Assembly: GCA_039621445.1 (NCBI GenBank)
Contig: CP154957.1
Location: 34,440,843-34,504,842 of the forward strand
DNA length: 64,000 nucleotides
Direction: 5' to 3'
Source: Euglena gracilis
Lineage: Eukaryota; Euglenida; Euglenophyceae; Euglenales
In this document: positions 1 through 10,184 of the stretch, one piece after another
Numbering within the stretch: the stretch's first letter is position 1
Layout: every line of letters begins with the position of its first letter
The notes under the pieces: model-generated
Database searches by the model: none
Told to the model about the DNA's origin: nothing
Seen by the model: the letters and a program-made list of their open reading frames with translations, nothing else
Translations under genes and position numbers: made by a program

Positions 1-300
1 CATGGCGAGGAGTTGGCCCAAACCGCGCATACCGATCGATCGGGCGTCCCAAAATTGTGGAACGACGTCCTCTTTACTTTTTCGTAACTCCGCAGCGTTT
101 TCGAGATATTTTGAAATTTTCGATTTTTTGACCCCAAAATGACCCTGCAATTTCCCCGGAAAAAAAAAACGGTACACAACTTTTTTGCTCGGGCCAGATC
201 TCCGGACCGGCGGGGAGTTGCGGGTAACCTAAGAGCTCTGGAGAAACTAGGGATCGTCCTCTAACCTATAAGCTATTCACTTTGGGGTCCAGAAAATCCA
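1..300. repeat. Dispersed ~200-bp non-coding repeat unit
   Basis: No coding sequence seen. The phrases 'ggcggggagttgcggg' and 'cgattttttgacccc' recur in the units at about 18540-18690, 18730-18910 and 18970-19070 ('ctcgggctgggcggggagtt', then a purine tract, then 'cgttccaagggcttcaa'). I read it as one more diverged copy of that dispersed unit. Confidence 0.4.
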
Positions 301-329
301 ATCACATGGACAATCCTCGAGGGCCCGGA

Positions 330-688
330 CCTACTCAGGAGGGGGTGGGGGGTGGGGGTGGGGGGGGGCGGGGGGCGGGGGGGGGGGCGGGGGGGTCCGA
401 CCCCCCCGTCACCGGGGTGGTAAGCTTCGCTCTTACTCTAAAGAGATAAGAGCTCAGCGACCCCCCCCAAACGGCCAAAAGTGGCATGTGAAGCACTTTC
501 TGGGGGGAAAAAAATTGGTCAAAAAGAAACGCAAAATGCCTGAAGGAATTATGACCTTTTGGAACCCGGGCACCCCCCAGGGTCGGTACGGGCCCTTCCT
601 GGAAGGTGGGTGGGTCCGGACCCCCCCGGGGCAGGTGGGGGGGACACCCCCCACCAAAACCCCGTATACCCTCCTGATGTCGAACCCT
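330..688. mobile_element. G-run MITE, family CC copy 1
   Basis: Dense G/C homopolymer runs surround an inner 'ccggaccccccc' block and end in 'cctgatgtcgaaccct', the counterpart of the better preserved terminus of the copy at 2823-3213. No protein is supported; open frames here are Pro/Gly artefacts of the runs. Confidence 0.5.
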
Positions 689-782
689 GATGTCAATACT
701 TGGTGTGCAACTTTGTATTTTTGAAATCTTTTGTGCGCCTTCCAAACAATTCACATGGACACAGTTGAGCCAGTCACACATT

Positions 783-836
783 TGTTAAATATGAAATCAA
801 GACGACGTCAAACATTCACCATCAAACGTTTTCGCA
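783..836 (-). pseudogene. CDF zinc transporter fragment, TM4 region
   Basis: Read on the minus strand this stretch gives FDGE followed, after a one-base slip, by MFDVVLISYLTNV. That resembles the VDGE-M-F-I-V...N segment opening TM4 of cation diffusion facilitator (CDF/ZnT) proteins. It lies in the right order after the fragments at 4095-4295, 2222-2350 and 941-1005. One base is missing between GAA and TGTTTG, so this part is either broken or carries a read error. Order and motif are visible; the assignment is inference from family knowledge. Confidence 0.4.
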
Positions 837-940
837 CTGTCATTCCAACACGTTTCAAGTTCTATGGCAGGGGGGGGTCCAATCAATGAATTCTTGTACC
901 AAGCAAAGCAACGCCATCTCTGCATCACTCCTATGGCAGC

Positions 941-1005
941 CCTGTCAGAAACCACACCAAAAAGATGGAGAACATGGCCCCCATGATCTCTGCACGATGA
1001 AATCT
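941..1005 (-). CDS. CDF zinc transporter exon, TM3 (FHRAEIMGAM...)
   Basis: The minus strand encodes FHRAEIMGAMFSIFLVWFLTG, matching the signature after the first cytoplasmic loop of CDF/ZnT transporters (typically FGxHRAExLGALxS followed by TM3 and LTG). A stop follows four codons after the motif, so an intron should begin near ACAGG, but no GT donor is present. An AG acceptor (tcctggcag) lies just upstream. It should splice to the exon at 2222-2350. ZnT proteins move Zn2+ out of the cytosol into organelles or out of the cell. Confidence 0.6.
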
Positions 1006-1124
1006 CTGCCAGGACTTTGCTGGAGGCTACGCAAGAGACAAAAGCCCTCAACAATGGACATCTCCTTTCCTAATCACACAAACACGTTGTCCATTATGAT
1101 CCAGAGGTTATTGATTACATGTAA

Positions 1125-1265
1125 CACTCACAATTTTGGGACTTCCCGCCAAAATTGTTGACCACTTTTGCCATACTTTTGGGCTCTTTTGCCAAAACGC
1201 CTGGGACCTTTCGCCAAAATTTTTGAGACTGTTGTCAAATTTTTGAGATTCCGTTGCAGAGACTT
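1125..1265. repeat. Degenerate tandem repeat (TTTTGCCAAAA-type)
   Basis: About five loose copies of a roughly 30-bp phrase 'ttttgggacttttcgccaaaa' follow one another between two exons of the transporter gene. Copies are poorly conserved and no gene is seen. Confidence 0.4.
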
Positions 1266-1401
1266 TGATGCTGGGCAATAAATAATTTTGGGACATTTTG
1301 CAAAAGCTCTCTAAATCCAACAAATCACTGGATGTGCAATCTCTGAACAAATTGGTGCAACCCCACAACTTTTCAGAGCAACACAGCTGATCAAATGAGA
1401 T

Positions 1402-1560
1402 CATACCCTCACCCCCCGAAAAGTGGCCAAATTTTAGTTTACTTTCCTCAAAGTGGCCATTTGCCTTCGACGCCAAAGGGGCCAAAATTTACCCCCCCCC
1501 CCGAAGTGTCCGCTCTTCCAGAATGGCCATTTTTGCGGTCTCACGGTGCCTGGGGAAGAG
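1402..1560. mobile_element. CCCTCACCCCCC-ended MITE (family O-like), partial
   Basis: It begins 'taccctcaccccccgaaaag', like the intact element at 43601-43813, and carries the same internal 'aaagtggccattt' and 'ggtgcctgg' blocks. The right end is not clear. Confidence 0.45.
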
Positions 1561-1671
1561 CAATTTTTGCATATTTCCGTTGCACAGCACTGGGAGAAAA
1601 GAAAAGAAAAACTTTCACCATTTTTGGAACCCTACCACCTTGCCCCCCCAACCAACCACCTACCATCCCCC

Positions 1672-1765
1672 CCCCCCCGACCTTGTCCCATACCCCGGCT
1701 AACACTGGCCCAGGTATGGAACAAGGTCGGGGGGGGGGACAAGATCGGGGGGGGGATGGTGACTC
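1672..1765. mobile_element. MITE family P fragment
   Basis: 'gaccttgtcccatacccc' and its inverse 'ggtatggaacaaggtcgggg' form inverted arms with C/G runs. Related copies lie at 7935-8052 and about 37220-37440. Confidence 0.45.
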
Positions 1766-2221
1766 AATACCAATGGGAGGGGCGGACCCCCCTGTTGCAC
1801 TAAAGCCTCTTGTCTGTTTATGGCCGGCACCAACGTCACTTCAGGCCCAGTGTATTGTGTGGTGAGTGGCCAGATACCCCTAACACCAGTGCCCTTTTGT
1901 TGCTCCGTCTGGCCGGGTAAAAAAAAAATCATGGCGTCGACCCTCACCCTCCAGGTTTCGGGTATCCTGGGGGACAATGCACATGTCTTGGAATATATTC
2001 CGTTTTCGTGATGAAGAACTTTCTTGGGGTTTGTGTAATAGGGGCCGGGTGTGTTGGTCCACCATGTTGAAACAAGAAATTCATTCTGTCGAAAACTTCG
2101 TTGCATATCCTCCATTTTAACCATTTTTCTGCTTCACTCATTTGCTTCCCGAAATCTTTGTTCGCTTTGGATGAAAGAAAACGCAGCAGTGGACAATTCT
2201 CTAAACTCGAGGAAGTCCTGG

Positions 2222-2350
2222 TTCCCATGACATCTGCAGGGTTGCTGGTTGCCGTGCAATGACAATTGCTGCAATGCTGATGGCAAATCCAACAAGGTCG
2301 CTGACCAGATGGGCAGCATCGGTGAGGATTGCCAAACTGTGGGCCCAGAT
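2222..2350 (-). CDS. CDF zinc transporter exon, TM2 with HxxxD metal site
   Basis: The minus strand reads HSLAILTDAAHLVSDLVG, then a hydrophobic stretch ending ARQPATLQMSW. This is the CDF/ZnT TM2 signature; the H-x3-D pair (HLVSD) is the conserved transmembrane zinc site of this family. The exon joins in frame to the TM1 exon at 4095-4295 if the intron is cut at a 9-bp direct repeat (ggcccagat on the plus strand at 2342-2350 and 4095-4103). It should join the TM3 exon at 941-1005 downstream. Neither junction has GT-AG. A stop follows soon after MSW, so the exon must end here. Confidence 0.7.
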
Positions 2351-2409
2351 CATAGATTCCCTCAGTGACCCCTCAATGATGTGTTATAAAAACAATTTAT
2401 TTTAGGATG

Positions 2410-2480
2410 GCGACCGTGGCCTAATGGTAGAATGCATGCTTCCCACGCTGGAAGTCCCGGGTTCGAACCCTGGCAGAAGC
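2410..2480 (+). tRNA. tRNA-Gly(CCC)-like gene, pseudogene or SINE head
   Basis: An A box (TGGCCTAATGG), an anticodon loop TTCCCAC with anticodon CCC, and a perfect B box (GGTTCGAACCC) are spaced as in a class I tRNA. The T stem pairs well. The acceptor stem has three mismatches (positions 3, 4 and 6) and the anticodon stem two, so it is more likely a tRNA pseudogene or the Pol III head of a tRNA-derived SINE than a working tRNA. It sits in the first intron of the transporter gene, on the opposite strand. Confidence 0.55.
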
Positions 2481-2822
2481 CGTTTCCGGCACCGGAACCC
2501 GGCTCTTACCCAACTTTTTAAAGGTCATCTTACTTTGTATGTGTTGTTAAGAGATATCTCTCAGTCAAAAATTTCCCCCTTGTCTGAGCACCCCACCATT
2601 CTTACCTGTATTTTTTGCAAAATAAGACCCCCCGTTCTTCCCCATGTTTTCGGGGAGGGGGGGTGCTTTGATAAGGGGGGAGGTATGGACCAAATTTGGC
2701 AGACATGATGGCGTATGTGGCAAGCGGGAAAATGCTGTGGGCAAAGTCAGGCGGACATGGAGTTTTTGTGGCAACGGGGAAACAGTGTGAGGGTAAACTC
2801 TGAAAACTTTTGTCTGTTCGGC

Positions 2823-3213
2823 AGGGTTCGATATAAGGACAGGTGGGGGGGGGGTCCGGACCCCCCCCCCTGCGGGCCAGGAGGGGGGGGTGGGGGGGGG
2901 ACACATAAACAGGTGCGCGGTCAGGGTGGCCGAATTTGGCCCGGCGCGAAGCGCCGGGCCGAAAATTTTTGACCCCCCAAAACGACCAAAAGTGCCATTT
3001 TGGGCACTTTTTGGGCAAAAGCGAAGCGCCGGAGGAAAAAATTGACCCTTTTTGGGGGGGTCCCGGGAACCCCCCCGAGGGTCGGTCCGGACCCCCCTGG
3101 CAGGGGTGGGGGGGGGGGTGTTCCGGACCCCCCCCTGCGGGCCAGGAGGGGTGGGGGTGGGGGGGGACACCCCCCCCACCTAAACCATGTACGCCCTCCT
3201 TATATCAAACCCT
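2823..3213. mobile_element. G-run MITE, family CC copy 2
   Basis: Terminal inverted repeat 'agggttcgatataagg' on the left faces 'ccttatatcaaaccc' on the right. Inside are C/G runs, an inverted pair of 'ggtccggaccccccc' blocks and a GCGAAGCGCC hairpin. About 390 bp, no coding capacity. It lies in an intron of the transporter gene. Confidence 0.65.
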
Positions 3214-3219
3214 GCTGTT

Positions 3220-4060
3220 CGGTCTTGTGCCAGATGTGCCCTGTACACAAATTTTCCTTTTGGGGGGGGGTGTTGTGGGTGCGGGTGTTACATTTCCAAA
3301 ATTTTAAGTTTTTTGGGGGTGTGGGGGGTTGAAACCCAGAAAATTTTTGGGGGCGGAAATGTGAGGGAAACATTCTTGTGTGAGTGTGGAGGGGGTTGGA
3401 GTAAAACACGTAAATCTTTGCGGGGGGGGGGGCAGGAATGAAAAAAAATTTGTTGGGGTGTGTGGGTAATAACTCTTGTGACCGGTTTCCCCCAGGACCC
3501 TTGGGGGGAGGGGGGTCCTGGGGTTGTCTTGGGGGGGCAGTCCTAGAGGGTCACTGGCCATGACTCGGTTAAAACCAAGAATTGTTTTCTTTAGTTTTTG
3601 TTGGGGTATTGGGGTGAAAACAAATCACAAATTTTTGTGAGGGCCCAATAATTTTTTAGGTGTGGGGGCTGAAACAAAAAAAAAATATTTTCTTCATTTC
3701 CTTCCTTCTGTGAGAGGATAAAATTTGAAATTAAATCCAATCTTTTAGGCATTGGTGTTAAAAAGCAAATTTTTTCTTTCATTATCGTGGGGGAGGGTGC
3801 AGGGGGGTTTGGGGAGGTTGGGAGAAGGGGGGGAACTGCGGCGTCGACCTGGGATTTTTTAAAAATAAATTCTCAGACGCGCCCTGCGCACAAATTGCTT
3901 ACCGGCAAGGAGGCTCCACGGAGGCTCTACGGAGGCTCCAGGTAACAGGTAACCAGCCTCCACAGAGGCTCCCAGGTAACCAGCCTCTGCGGAGCCTTGG
4001 CGGAGGCTTCGGTGACCAAAAGTCTGGATTCCACATTTGCCACTCTCAAAACACCCCCCT
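3220..4060. other. Intronic/intergenic stretch, nothing recognised
   Basis: G-rich then A/T-rich low-complexity sequence. About 3905-4010 repeats the phrase 'ggaggctc' with 'aggtaacagg', a short degenerate tandem. No gene seen. Confidence 0.4.
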
Positions 4061-4094
4061 CCCCCCAAGGTCATTCCAGGCTCAGTGAATCCAT

Positions 4095-4295
4095 GGCCCA
4101 GATGCCACCGATGATCTCCACTACCATGAAAACGGAACAAAACCCGGCAGCCAACAGCAACTTGCGCACTGCGGGGTCCTTCAGGATTGGCACTTGGGAC
4201 GTCTCAGACTGATGGCCTTTGCAACCTGCATCCCTTTTGCCCGAAAGGAGTAGAACCAGGCCATTTCCAGATTCCGTGTCCTGCACTTCCGTGTG
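4095..4295 (-). CDS. CDF zinc transporter exon, N-terminus and TM1
   Basis: The minus strand gives a Cys/His-containing hydrophilic N-terminal part, then DPAVRKLLLAAGFCSVFMVV followed by EIIGGIWA: the 'RKLL-A-...-FM-EIIGG' TM1 signature of CDF/ZnT transporters. Upstream on the minus strand lies a pyrimidine-rich tract ending in AG (ccttggttttcattgaaaag), a normal acceptor, so an earlier exon with the start codon is expected but not found. Downstream, ATCTGGGCC is repeated at the start of the TM2 exon at 2342-2350; joining there gives GGIWA then HSLAILTD. Without splicing the frame stops after SLSLE. Confidence 0.65.
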
Positions 4296-4964
4296 CTTTT
4301 CAATGAAAACCAAGGGGGGGGGTGAAAAAGGATTGGGTGGCGAAAATTCCAGGGACGGGTGGCAAAAATACTTGGGTTCGGGGCAAAATATACCCAAGGT
4401 TAGCTATAAATGAAATACCAGAGAACAGGTTTTTGGAAACATCAGAATAATTCCTGGCATATCGCGAAAATGTTCGCGATTTCAGTTATGCAGAAATAGG
4501 GGTAACTGCACAAGGATGACAAGCTGTTTTTAAACAACCTGTTTTTCAATCTTTTTTGTGCAAAGTGTGTATTTTTGTGAGCCCGCATGTATTGGAGAAA
4601 ACATCCCAAAAAGTTTTCCTTGCCATGCCTCTTGGGGGGGGGATTTCGGGTGTTTCGGCTCCAATTCAAAAACCACCAAAATCGCCAGATAATTGGGGGG
4701 GATTTTCGGGGGGAGGGGGGTTACGGGGAGGGACTGTAACGGTGTAGTACCATTTAGCCTGAGTCTGCGTTCAGAAACGCAGCCTCGGGTCAGAGTCTGC
4801 GTTTAAGACGCAGTGATTTAAGGCTGTGTTGATAAAGCAACATGCCTTTGGTCAAAGGCTGTGTTTCGCAACCTCGCCGTGTGCTGAGTGAAACCAGAGG
4901 ACGAAATTAGGATGTACCGCCAGAATTTGTGGGGCTTTAAAACCTCCGGGACATACAATTTTTT

Positions 4965-5600
4965 ACCAACCCCCGGGGAGGGGGAGTCACTCTTCGAAAA
5001 ACCAGTCAGTCACTTTTTTTTGGGAAACCAGTCAGTCACTACACCCCCGGGGGGCGGGGTCGGCCACTCTGGAATCCAAAGGAGATTTGACCAAAAACAT
5101 GCAAAATATCCACCGTGGGTGCAGCGCCGAACGCAGCCTCACAACGTTACAAAGTGCGGCGGGCAGCATGGACTTGCAAAAAAAAAGAAATCTGTTATTA
5201 TGCCTTTATCTCCGTCTTTGCGAACATTTCAAATCGAATATCACCCATTGATCAAATCCTCTGTGCACCAGACGACCAGCGATCGCCCTAAAATACAGCC
5301 AAAGTACTTGGTATTCTTATCCTGAGCATACAATCACTTAGTCACTGGCTGCCCCCCCCCCCCGGGGGGGTGGGTGACTGGGTTTTTTCAGAGTGACTGA
5401 CTGGTTTTTGGCCTGGACCCCCCCCCCGGGGGTTCACAAAAAACCATTAAAATGACCCAGCGCCTAAGGCACCGGAAAAAATTTTGGCCTATGAATTGCT
5501 TGCCACGTTGCGAAAAAAAAATGACGACCACCAAGAGGATGCACCATGTGTTGTATCGAGACCTTTTTGGGGAACCCCCACCAAGGTTGACAGCTTGTTT
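4965..5600. repeat. Family R (AGTGACTGACTGG / CCCCGGGG) sequences
   Basis: Repeated 'ccagtcagtcact', 'cccccggggggcgggg' and 'tcggccactct' phrases match the R copies at 26079-26320, 45805-45995 and 47215-47545. Probably nested inside the 4745-6165 element. Confidence 0.45.
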
Positions 5601-5603
5601 TAA

Positions 5604-6045
5604 TTGAAACAAAAAAGCATGTTTTTTTTAAAAAAAAAGTATGTTTTTTTAAAAAAACAAAAAAAACGTCATAGAGGGTTTGGGGGGAAAATTTTTTTGA
5701 AATGCTTTTACAAAAAAAGTTCGTTTTTTATCTGTAAAGTCCGTAAAGGGTGCTGGCTTCACATGTGCGACCCCTTGCCAATCATCATTTTTGGATGAAG
5801 GGTCATATGTTTGATCATCAAAAAAAAATGACTTCAGAACTTTTTCCTCAAAAAAATGACCAAATCGCAAGGAAAAAAGTTTCGGCTGTGTTAGCAAAAT
5901 TGGGTTGTAAAAATGGAACAAAAATTGAATAATCAGAAGCAAGTTTGAATTATTTTTTCTGTCCCTACCAGTCTTAGTGGGGGTCAGGTTGACGGTTTTT
6001 TTTAAATAAAACAAAAAAACGTGTTTTTTTTTAATAAAAAAAAGC
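5604..6045. repeat. A/T-run foldback, family U copy 1
   Basis: Long A and T runs with 'aaaaaagcatgtttttttt', then 'agagggtttgggggga' and 'gtaaagggtgctgg'. The same order of phrases appears at about 35185-35500. Non-coding. Confidence 0.5.
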
Positions 6046-6822
6046 ACGAAGGTCGAAGGCTATGTTTAGAAACACAGCCTGTGGTGGAAGGTTGCGTTTC
6101 TAAACACAGCCTTTGACACGCCAAAGACATGTTGCTGTAAACACAGCCTTTATGTAAACATGGAGAAAATAGTATAGACCGCTCTGACGCACCCCAGACA
6201 AAGGGGGGGCAAAGGCCTGAACGGAATGCTCTCATTCGCATCTTCGTGATGCATTGTTGACAATGCTGAGCAAAGAGCAACTGAAGAAAGGACAACTGCA
6301 GAAAAAAGAGCATTACAACGAGATGTAAGGTGCTTGTCTGTCTGCCCCCCCACTTTTGGGCAAAAAAAGAGGACATGGCAACCATGTCGACAATTTTCAC
6401 CCCCTCACCCTCCCCAAAATGAGACCCCCTGCCGATTTTCAGCAAAAATACAAAAAGCAGACCCCCAAATAAGACCGCCCTCAGGATTTCTGAGAAAAAT
6501 TCAAAAAATAGAGATAGGCGGGGGGGACCCCCTTGGGATTTTCAGCGACGGGCCCAAAAAGTTCACTTGTTGTCAAAAGGGTCTTGTTTGGGTTGTTTTG
6601 GGGGGAGTTAAAACACTTGGCCACAATGGCCACGAAGCCAGTTTGCAAAGGCATTTTGAGGTGAAGAGGGAAGAAACACATGAACTCTTACACATGATGG
6701 ATGTGAATCTGAGGACACCAATTTTGGAGCAGAGCCGGCGTTCTGGGCTTCGGACTGACGCCTGAGCCGGTGTCTAGAACACAATTTTTGAAACCGTTTC
6801 TCAGGAGGAACCCAAACCGCAG

Positions 6823-6897
6823 TTATCACCGCGGTTACACCGCGGTTATCACCGCGGTTATCACCGCGGTTATCACCGCGGTTACACCGCGGTTACG
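6823..6897. repeat. CACCGCGGTTAT minisatellite
   Basis: Six near-perfect copies of a 12-bp palindromic unit (accgcggttatc). A shorter array lies at 7763-7798. Related but diverged 'accgcgatgta' arrays sit at 13722-13768 and 16838-16862. Confidence 0.9.
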
Positions 6898-6984
6898 TGG
6901 GCAAGGTGCCTTGCAAGGTAGTGGAGGCAGAGTTTCGGGGGCGTCGGCAAAATGGGAAATCCCCCCAAAGTAAGACCACCCGAA

Positions 6985-7330
6985 ACAAACGGTAACCCCC
7001 CCCAAATAACCCCCCCCCCCCGGGTTTGTTATTTGGGCACATGAGCTGGGGCTCCGGGGGGGGGGGGTAGGGTGGTGACATTCGTGAAAAGCGGTCGGAA
7101 AGATAAGTAAACAATCGTGAAATTTGGTGAAATTTCAAGTGCCGGAAATTTCAGTTACCACCCTAAGGGGGGGTGTTATTTGGGTGTGTGTGTGTGTGTG
7201 TGTGTGCTATTTGACACATGGAAAACCAAAGGAAAACATGGGGCTCGAAATTATTTTGGCGCTCGAAATCGGCCCCAGAGGGGGGGTTGTTATTTGGGGG
7301 GGTGTTATTATTATTATTTGGTGGGTTTAC
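6985..7330. mobile_element. GTTATTTGGGGG-ended repeat, family DD
   Basis: 'ccccaaataacccccccc' on the left and 'gttatttggggggg' on the right flank a segment with a (TG)n microsatellite at 7182-7205. A related fragment is at 55745-55815. Confidence 0.4.
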
Positions 7331-7470
7331 TCCTTCGCTAAATGACCCCCACCTCTAAAATGACAAGTCAGTTCTCTTGAGGCCAGAAACGGGTCATTAT
7401 GAGGTTATTTGAAGGAGTAGAGTTAGGGTTAAGGTTCTTGCAAACAGTTTAACCTTTCTCGCTGAACGTC

Positions 7471-7745
7471 GCAGGGGGTGGGGTCGCAGGGGGGAAGGGA
7501 CGTGGCAGTTTTGACGGGTCACATGTGACCAGTGTGACCTCACACACAACGTCACATATGACCTACTTTTAGAACTTTTGTGTCCAAAAATAGATCCAAT
7601 TAGGAATTTATCACACATTTTTGGCAATTTTGACTCCTAATTTGGGTGCTAATTCCTAATTAGGTACCATTTTTTGGCTCCTACTGGGATGCGGAAACCC
7701 TCAATGTGTGGGTCGCGGGGGGGGGGTCGGTCGCGAGGGGTACAG
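7471..7745. repeat. Family BB copy 1 (uninterrupted)
   Basis: It contains 'gggtcacatgtgacc', 'agatccaattaggaattt' and 'ctcctactgggatgc'. The second copy at 41530-42065 has the same order but carries a 237-bp insertion at the TA of 'ccaattagg'. This copy is the empty site. Confidence 0.7.
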
Positions 7746-7762
7746 CCCCCTTGTTCTTGTTC

Positions 7763-7798
7763 TCACCGCGGTTACACCGCGGTTACACCGCGGTTATC
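7763..7798. repeat. CACCGCGGTTA short array
   Basis: Three copies of the unit seen at 6823-6897. Confidence 0.85.
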
Positions 7799-7934
7799 TG
7801 GGCTCCTCCTTAGGGGCTCCGGCTACATGCCTGAGGAATCACGGCGTCCAAGAATCACGGCCAATTTCGCCACCCATGTTTGGGACACTTTTGGGCGACT
7901 TGGGTTGGAATTGGTCGCCGATCGAAATTGGTAC

Positions 7935-8052
7935 CATGCCCCCCCCCGGATAGTGTCCCATACCCGGCCCAATGGCAGGGCGGGTATGGGACACTTTAGG
8001 ACTGGTCCTGTTGCAGGGGTATGGGACACTATCGGGGGGGGGGGGCACGCCC
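7935..8052. mobile_element. MITE family P, foldback
   Basis: 'ggatagtgtcccataccc' is answered by 'gggtatgggacactatc', each next to a C or G run, with a third internal copy of the inverse. About 118 bp. Confidence 0.65.
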
Positions 8053-8422
8053 ACCTACTATACCCTTCTGGTGCTCCCCCCCCATGGAGCCGGAAACTAG
8101 GGGGGGGGAATAATCGACCGGGTTGCCCCACAGCGCTTTCTTCATGCCCATCAAGCCAAATCTCAAGGTTGTGAACAAACGCCGGGCTACCATCCCCCCG
8201 AAAATTGACCATCCCCCCGAAAATGAAGCTTGCGTTCAACGAGAGTGCGTACTGGAATAAGGATATAAATCTGGAATACTTGAAGTGGCTACGCCAAACG
8301 CTCTCCGAGCTGGGTCACAAGTAACCAAATCCTTGGGGAGGGGGGTGAGGCTGGCATTCAGCTGGATGATGGCCTCGATGCTGAGTGTCAAGAGGACGCT
8401 CCAGCCACCGCTGTAGATGCAA

Positions 8423-9166
8423 TAGCTACCTCCCCCCCCCCCAGCCCAATGAACACTAAGGTGACAATCTAGACGGTCCGAACGGGGGGCGTTCATTGGA
8501 CATGGGTGTTCACTAATCCTGTCACCTTCTCAGTGTAGCCTTGAAACGTGCATAAACAGTGCACGCCAGGGCAGAACGGGAAGGCCTGGTGGGGGGGGGT
8601 CAACCCCCCCCACCCACCACAGCATTTTCACCGATTTTGGGAAAACGGGGATGTTGGCCAGAAAAAAAAATTTCTTTCTTTGGCAGAATCAAATTTTACT
8701 GACATTTTTTCTCTTTGAAATTTTTTGGACTTTCAATGGCATTTTTTGCTTCAAAAAACTCTCAAAATCAAAATTTTGAGAAAACGTTGAATATTTGGAA
8801 GGTGTGAAAAAATTGGGGTTTGGGTGGTTTTTGGGGGGACCCCCTATATGGGTCCCAAAATGGGTCAAAAAAAACCACCCGGCGCCGAAGGCGCCGGAAT
8901 TTTTTTTTCGGGTCCAAAAAACTGGTGCTCCCGAAAATGCGGGAAGAGGTGGTGGGGGGGGTCGACCCCCCACAAATACGGAAGCCTGACTGGAATCAGT
9001 ACCGTCACCTGAATCAGAATCACTGGCATCCTCACAACAGCAACAAAAGAATATTTCCTTGCCGACGCAAAAAAAGTATACGGTGACAATCTAGACGGTC
9101 CGAACACCCCCTGTTCATTGGGCAAGGGTGTTCATTGGGCTTGGGGGGGGGGGGGAGGTAACCAGC
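8423..9166. mobile_element. 0.74-kb TIR element, family FF
   Basis: Left end 'acctcccccccccccagccc' plus 'aatgaacac'; right end is the inverse ('gtgttcattgggcttggggg'). A second phrase 'gacaatctagacggtccg' occurs near both ends, in direct orientation. The middle (about 8585-8980) holds another G-run repeat with 'ggcgccgaaggcgccgg'. No coding sequence. Confidence 0.55.
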
Positions 9167-9700
9167 TGGATGTGGAGCTTGCTGCTGTGCTCCACACACA
9201 GATTAACAATTTGCGCCCTCGTCGCAGGTGACCGCAACACAAAGCGGGTCTTCATTGAGCCTTTGTTTCCCGTGTAGCTTGGATCGTCCAGAGATTTTTT
9301 GGGGGGGAAATAATCAGACGGGTCCCAGTTTTCCATTTCCGGGCCAAAAAGTGGGGGGGGGGGAATAATCGACCGGGAAAAGCACCAGAAGGGTATAATA
9401 TGCCTCCGGTCTGGGTGATGGTCCCCACTGCCCCCGCTTGTGGGCCAGCCCAAGAAAAAAAATCCCGGCAGGGGGGGCATGGTAGATTTCACATTTCTGA
9501 AGCCATGTTGTCCATCGATCGAAAGCTCTTGGGGGTGGTTCGGGTCACGGGGGGGGGGGTCACAGGGGGTCACGGGGGGAACACCACATTTTCGGTGACC
9601 GAATTAGGAATCACCAAACCCGAATTTTTTTAAAAAAAACTCCATAAATTAGGTATCCTCCCACCTAAAATTAGGATTTTGACACCAAATTAGGAGTCAC
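9166..9700. other. Unassigned, with G-run fragments
   Basis: Holds 'ggggggaataatcgaccggg', also found at 8101, a 'gggtcacggggg' cluster near 9540, and 'aattagg' phrases near 9605-9690. No gene recognised. Confidence 0.35.
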
Positions 9701-9704
9701 CAAC

Positions 9705-9885
9705 GGCACTTGGCGGTAGACTGGGGGGGGAGTAGTGGGTAGTCGGCCGACAAGTCGGCCGACTACCCAACTGGTCGGCCGACTAGGCCTGGTCGGTAGG
9801 TAGTCGGCGAGACGGGGTGGGGGGGGGTAGTGGGTAGTCGGCCGACTGGTCGGCGAAACACCCACTCTAATGTACTAACGGGTCA
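9705..9885. mobile_element. Family L terminal fragment
   Basis: It starts GGCACTTGGCGGTAGACTGG, then a G run and repeated AGTCGGCCGACTA palindromes, ending in 'gtcaaaaccgccgacttttt'. This is one end of the Mutator-like L element; the body is missing. Confidence 0.65.
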
Positions 9886-9907
9886 AAACCGCCGACTTTT
9901 TATATAT

Positions 9908-10088
9908 CCTCACCCCCCCTATTTGCCCCCCCCCCCTAATTGGCTAATTGGTGGTTAGGGGGGGGTCAGGCTTATTGGTCATTGGCCGGGGTAACCCCCC
10001 CTAATTGTCCCCCCCCCCGCCTAATTGGCTAATTGGGGGTCCGAAGGAGCCCGGCCATTAGCCAAATAGGGGGGGGGGGTGAGGGTGT
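9908..10088. mobile_element. MITE family N1 (TATTTG-C-run ends)
   Basis: Left 'tcaccccccctatttg' and right 'caaatagggggggggggtga' are inverted, with internal 'cctaattggctaattgg'. A longer relative is at 50766-51087. Confidence 0.6.
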
Positions 10089-10104
10089 AAATCAACAAAC
10101 ATTA

Positions 10105-10168
10105 TCGATTTCAGCAGGTGCGCCGGGCCATGCGAGCGAAGCGAGCGGCCCGGCGCCCCTGCTGAAAT
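10105..10168. repeat. GC-rich hairpin
   Basis: Arms 'cgatttcagcaggtgcgccg' and 'cggcgcccctgctgaaatcg' flank a short 'gcgagcgaagcgagc' loop. An isolated foldback of about 64 bp. Confidence 0.75.
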
Positions 10169-10184
10169 CGTTAGTGTCTGTTAC

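Larger units (their letters stand above)
4745..6165. mobile_element. 1.4-kb element with CACAGCC inverted repeats
   Basis: The left block (4745-4880, with 'aaggctgtgtttcgcaacct') and right block (6050-6165, 'aaacacagcctttgacacg') are inverted copies. Both also hold short internal palindromes of 'gcgttcagaaacgc' type. The arms resemble the ends of the YR element at 22.9 kb ('aacacagcctttat'). No YR frame is seen between them; the interior holds other inserted repeats. Confidence 0.5.
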
